Assembly: GCA_001464915.1 (NCBI GenBank)
Contig: LNED01000034.1
Coordinates: 1-64,000 of the forward strand
DNA: 64,000 bases
DNA from: Sphingomonadales bacterium Ga0077531
Lineage (GTDB): Bacteria; Pseudomonadota; Alphaproteobacteria; Sphingomonadales; Sphingomonadaceae
Direction: 5' to 3'
Shown here: piece after piece, positions 61,800 to 64,000 of the stretch
How the letters are laid out: the number at the start of each line of letters is the position of its first letter
How positions within the stretch are numbered: the stretch's first letter is position 1
Made by a program: the position numbers and the translations under genes
The notes under the pieces: model-generated
What the model saw: the letters and a program-made list of their open reading frames with translations, nothing else
Told to the model about the DNA's origin: nothing
Database searches by the model: none

Positions 61800-62416
61800 C
61801 ACGAGCCCCCAGCATCCACGACCCCCTCGCCCGCGCCTTTGCCGAGGGGCACCGCGTGGCTATCCCCGATCTGATGAGCGATGCATCCTTCGCCATTGAC
61901 GGTCGCGCCACCCCGGCTGCGGTGTTGATCGCGGTGACCGATGTGGCACATGATCCGCAGGTCATCCTGACTCAGCGCCCGCGCGCGATGCGCGATCATC
62001 CCGGCCAGGTTGCCTTTCCCGGCGGCAAGATCGATCCGGGTGAGGACGCCATCACCGCCGCTCTGCGAGAGGCTGAGGAGGAACTCGCCCTGCCGCGCGA
62101 TGCCGTGCGGGTGATCGGCGCCACCGATACCTACCACACTGGCACCGGCTTCATCATAACCCCGGTGCTGGGCGTAGTGCCGCCGGGCCTCACCCTTTCC
62201 CCCAACCCAACCGAGGTTGAAGCGTGGTTCGAAGCGCCGCTCGCTATGTTGCTAGATCCGACCAGCTGGACGACGAACGAAGTGTTCTGGCGCGGAGCGA
62301 ACCGGCGCTATCTTGAACTGGAGTGGCAGGGGTTCCGCATCTGGGGCGTCACTGCCGCGATCATCGCCAATCTGTCGCGGCGGATCGCGCTGGAGGGCTT
62401 ACGCGATGCTGCTTGA
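61796..62416 (+). CDS. NUDIX CoA pyrophosphatase-like protein
   Basis: The 206-residue protein has the NudL/NUDT7-type signature: LTQRPRAMRDHPGQVAFPGG, then the NUDIX box GKIDPGEDAITAALREAEEE near residues 80-100. The box fits GX5EX7REUXEE; the later Gly is replaced by Ala. Such enzymes split CoA to phosphopantetheine and 3',5'-ADP. It starts with an ATGA overlap and its end overlaps the next gene by 11 bp. Confidence 0.9.
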   Translation: MTRAPSIHDPLARAFAEGHRVAIPDLMSDASFAIDGRATPAAVLIAVTDVAHDPQVILTQRPRAMRDHPGQVAFPGGKIDPGEDAITAALREAEEELALPRDAVRVIGATDTYHTGTGFIITPVLGVVPPGLTLSPNPTEVEAWFEAPLAMLLDPTSWTTNEVFWRGANRRYLELEWQGFRIWGVTAAIIANLSRRIALEGLRDAA

Positions 62417-63590
62417 TCTGGCCGATGCCGATTGGCCGCGCCGCGCCGGTCTGGCCGCGCTGACGGCTGCTTTGGGCGCGGACAACATTCGATGGGTGGG
62501 CGGCGCGGTGCGTGACAGCTTGCTGGGCATGGACGTGCACGATGTCGATTGTGCCACGCTGCTGATGCCCGCCGAAGTGGTCGAACGTTGCGCCCGCGTT
62601 GGCATCCGCACCGTCCCCACCGGGATCGAGCACGGCACTGTCACCGCGATCCTCAAGGATGGCCCGGTCGAAGTCACCACCCTGCGGCGTGATGTCGCCA
62701 CCGATGGCAGGCGCGCGACCATCGCCTTTGCGAGCGACTGGCCCGAGGATGCTGCCCGGCGGGATTTCACGATCAATGCGCTCTATGCCCATCCCGAAAC
62801 GCTGGTGATTGCCGACTATTTCGGTGGCCTGGATGATCTGGCCGCGCGCCGCGTGCGGTTCATCGGCGACCCCCGCGCTCGGATTGCCGAGGATCACCTG
62901 CGGATCCTGCGCTATTACCGCTTTCAGGCGCGGTTCGGCGCGGCGCTTGACGATGTGGCGGAGGAAGCCTGCGCTGAATTGGCGCACACGCTCAAAGGCC
63001 TCAGCCGCGAACGGATCGCCGCCGAATTGCTGGCGCTGCTTGCCCTGCCCGATCCGCACGCGACGGTGGAGCGGATGCGGAGCAAGGGCGTGCTCGGCGT
63101 AATCCTGCCAGAGGCTTGCCCGGCGCATTTGGCCGCGCTCTCCCGGTTGATTGCGGCGGAAGCAGCACAAGGCTTCGCCCCCGATCCAGTGCGGCGGCTG
63201 GCAGCATTATTGCCTCCCTCACCCGATGTCGCTGAGACTGTGGCGGCGCGGTTGCGGCTATCCAAGGCTCAGCGCAATCGATTGGTCAGCGCGGCGGAAC
63301 GCACCGCGGCTGATGCCGACGATCCGCACACGCTCGCCTACCGCCTCACCCCGCCGCTCGCGATCGACCGCTTGCTGTTGCTGGGGAACGACGCCCGTAT
63401 TATCGCCGATTGGGCCGTGCCCGTATTCCCCTTGAAAGGCGGCGCGATTGTTGCCCGTGGGATCACCGCTGGCCCAGCAGTGGCGCGGCTGCTTCAGACG
63501 ATTGAGGCCCGCTGGGTGGCAGAAGGCTTCCCCAATGCCGCCCGGATCGAGGCGTTGCTGGCCGAGGAACTGGCAAAAATCATTCCCTGA
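62406..63590 (+). CDS. cca: CCA tRNA nucleotidyltransferase / poly(A) polymerase-family protein
   Basis: The 394-residue class II nucleotidyltransferase has IRWVGGAVRDSLLGMDVHD (GG and DxD metal Asp, VHDVDCA), ARRDFTINALYAHP and the head/neck part RIAEDHLRILRYYRFQARFG. It maintains the 3' CCA ends of tRNAs; no HD domain is attached. The family includes poly(A) polymerases that look alike, but in this lineage this form serves as the CCA enzyme. It overlaps the NUDIX gene by 11 bp. Confidence 0.92.
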   Translation: MLLDLADADWPRRAGLAALTAALGADNIRWVGGAVRDSLLGMDVHDVDCATLLMPAEVVERCARVGIRTVPTGIEHGTVTAILKDGPVEVTTLRRDVATDGRRATIAFASDWPEDAARRDFTINALYAHPETLVIADYFGGLDDLAARRVRFIGDPRARIAEDHLRILRYYRFQARFGAALDDVAEEACAELAHTLKGLSRERIAAELLALLALPDPHATVERMRSKGVLGVILPEACPAHLAALSRLIAAEAAQGFAPDPVRRLAALLPPSPDVAETVAARLRLSKAQRNRLVSAAERTAADADDPHTLAYRLTPPLAIDRLLLLGNDARIIADWAVPVFPLKGGAIVARGITAGPAVARLLQTIEARWVAEGFPNAARIEALLAEELAKIIP

Positions 63591-63841
63591 GCGCCCAAGC
63601 GGGGTGAACCGGGCCTTGGGGCCGATGGGCTGCACGTGATGCGGTTGTCACCTGCGTCTGGCGCGGGCTAGCTTGATCCTGCGGGTTCGAGTGCATCCGA
63701 TTGTTCTGCGCTCAACTCTATCCGGGCCTCACCCTCTGGACCAAGTTTACGGCTTATCAAGGCCGCCTAAACCCGCAAACCCCCGGTGATCTGGCCGTCC
63801 CCACGGCAAGATCGTAATTTTGTGTAACAAGGGAGAAATCG

Positions 63842-64000
63842 ATGAGAACCCTTAAGCTGGCGCTTCTTGCCACCGTGATTGCCGCAACCCCTATGGCCGC
63901 ATTCGCGCAAGACGTGGGCGCAACCATTTTCGGCAATGATGGCAACCCTATCGGCACTGTCGAACAGGCGGATGATAAAATCGTGGTGATCGACACTGGC
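63842..64000 (+). CDS. secreted hypothetical protein, cut off by the window edge
   Basis: ATG 63842 is preceded by AAGGGAGAAATCG, a strong ribosome-binding site. The first 53 residues are visible: a signal peptide (LALLATVIAATPMAAFAQ) and then DVGATIFGNDGNPIGTVEQA, which recalls the start of a PRC-barrel-like small beta domain. The stop lies outside the window. The 251-bp gap before it shows no other gene. Confidence 0.7.
   Translation, partial: MRTLKLALLATVIAATPMAAFAQDVGATIFGNDGNPIGTVEQADDKIVVIDTG

Noticed and set aside
63632..63645. GCACGTGATG as a second parS
   Set aside because: Only the CACGTG core matches; the flanks do not follow the ParB consensus.

Overview
This 64 kb window is a GC-rich (mid-60s % by eye), tightly packed stretch of an alphaproteobacterial chromosome, almost certainly from Sphingomonadales and most likely Erythrobacteraceae (Erythrobacter/Porphyrobacter-like). 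The evidence is gene content: a CcrM adenine methyltransferase with GANTC sites upstream, IF-1 with the sphingomonad-type C-terminal tail, short-form HisG, alphaproteobacterial three-part pnt genes, an aa3-oxidase subunit IV microprotein, large TonB receptors and a carotenoid oxygenase. I see no transposase, integrase, phage gene or CRISPR array. Most of the window is ordinary core genome; the most interesting signals are regulatory and structural.

Layout. 1-4.2 kb: a cut-off DUF2332 gene, divergent from the overlapping unit hisG-hisD-nusB-thiL. 4.4-15.3 kb: H+-pyrophosphatase hppA with a strong terminator, an acetyltransferase/JmjC-cupin pair, tesB, a universal stress protein, a carotenoid oxygenase, a DUF885 hydrolase and an OmpA-family protein. 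15.4-31.4 kb: uvrC, a BaiN/HI0933 flavoprotein, a TonB receptor with an unusual Gly/Ala-rich insert, infA-maf-RNase E/G-yacG, tRNA-Phe(GAA), purC, an M16 protease, a second TonB receptor and purS-purQ. 31.4-44.5 kb: a GGDEF/EAL protein, glmS, an orphan cpaF between two EamA transporters with an array of strong hairpins downstream, an entericidin, DUF938, an acyl-CoA ligase, an ABA4-like protein, an NAD(P)-binding protein and dgt. 44.5-52.6 kb (mostly minus strand): a racemase, an alpha/beta hydrolase, a dihaem cytochrome c with its beta-helix partner, and a pnt operon that also holds a PH-domain gene and a CoxIV microprotein. 52.8-64 kb: an AAA+ response regulator with a degenerate sigma-54 loop, an SDR, a perfect parS palindrome, a PhoD-like phosphatase, folP, ccrM, rnhB, a PQQ-type lipoprotein, GNAT, DUF1285, a NUDIX CoA pyrophosphatase, a CCA-type nucleotidyltransferase and a cut-off secreted protein.

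How it fits together. The right-hand end looks like a chromosome-cycle neighbourhood: a parS site (55.1 kb) lies 3.5 kb from ccrM, whose upstream region combines a consensus DnaA box, five GANTC sites in 164 bp and a CtrA-type half-site. The same CtrA-type octamer lies upstream of the GGDEF/EAL gene. Together these suggest an origin-proximal segment under cell-cycle control. I found no clear-cut undescribed multi-gene defence or biosynthetic system. The best candidates for new biology are the ccrM control region, the hairpin array after cpaF, the TonB receptor insert, the PH-domain gene inside the pnt operon, the acetyltransferase/JmjC pair and a possible 43-residue small protein.
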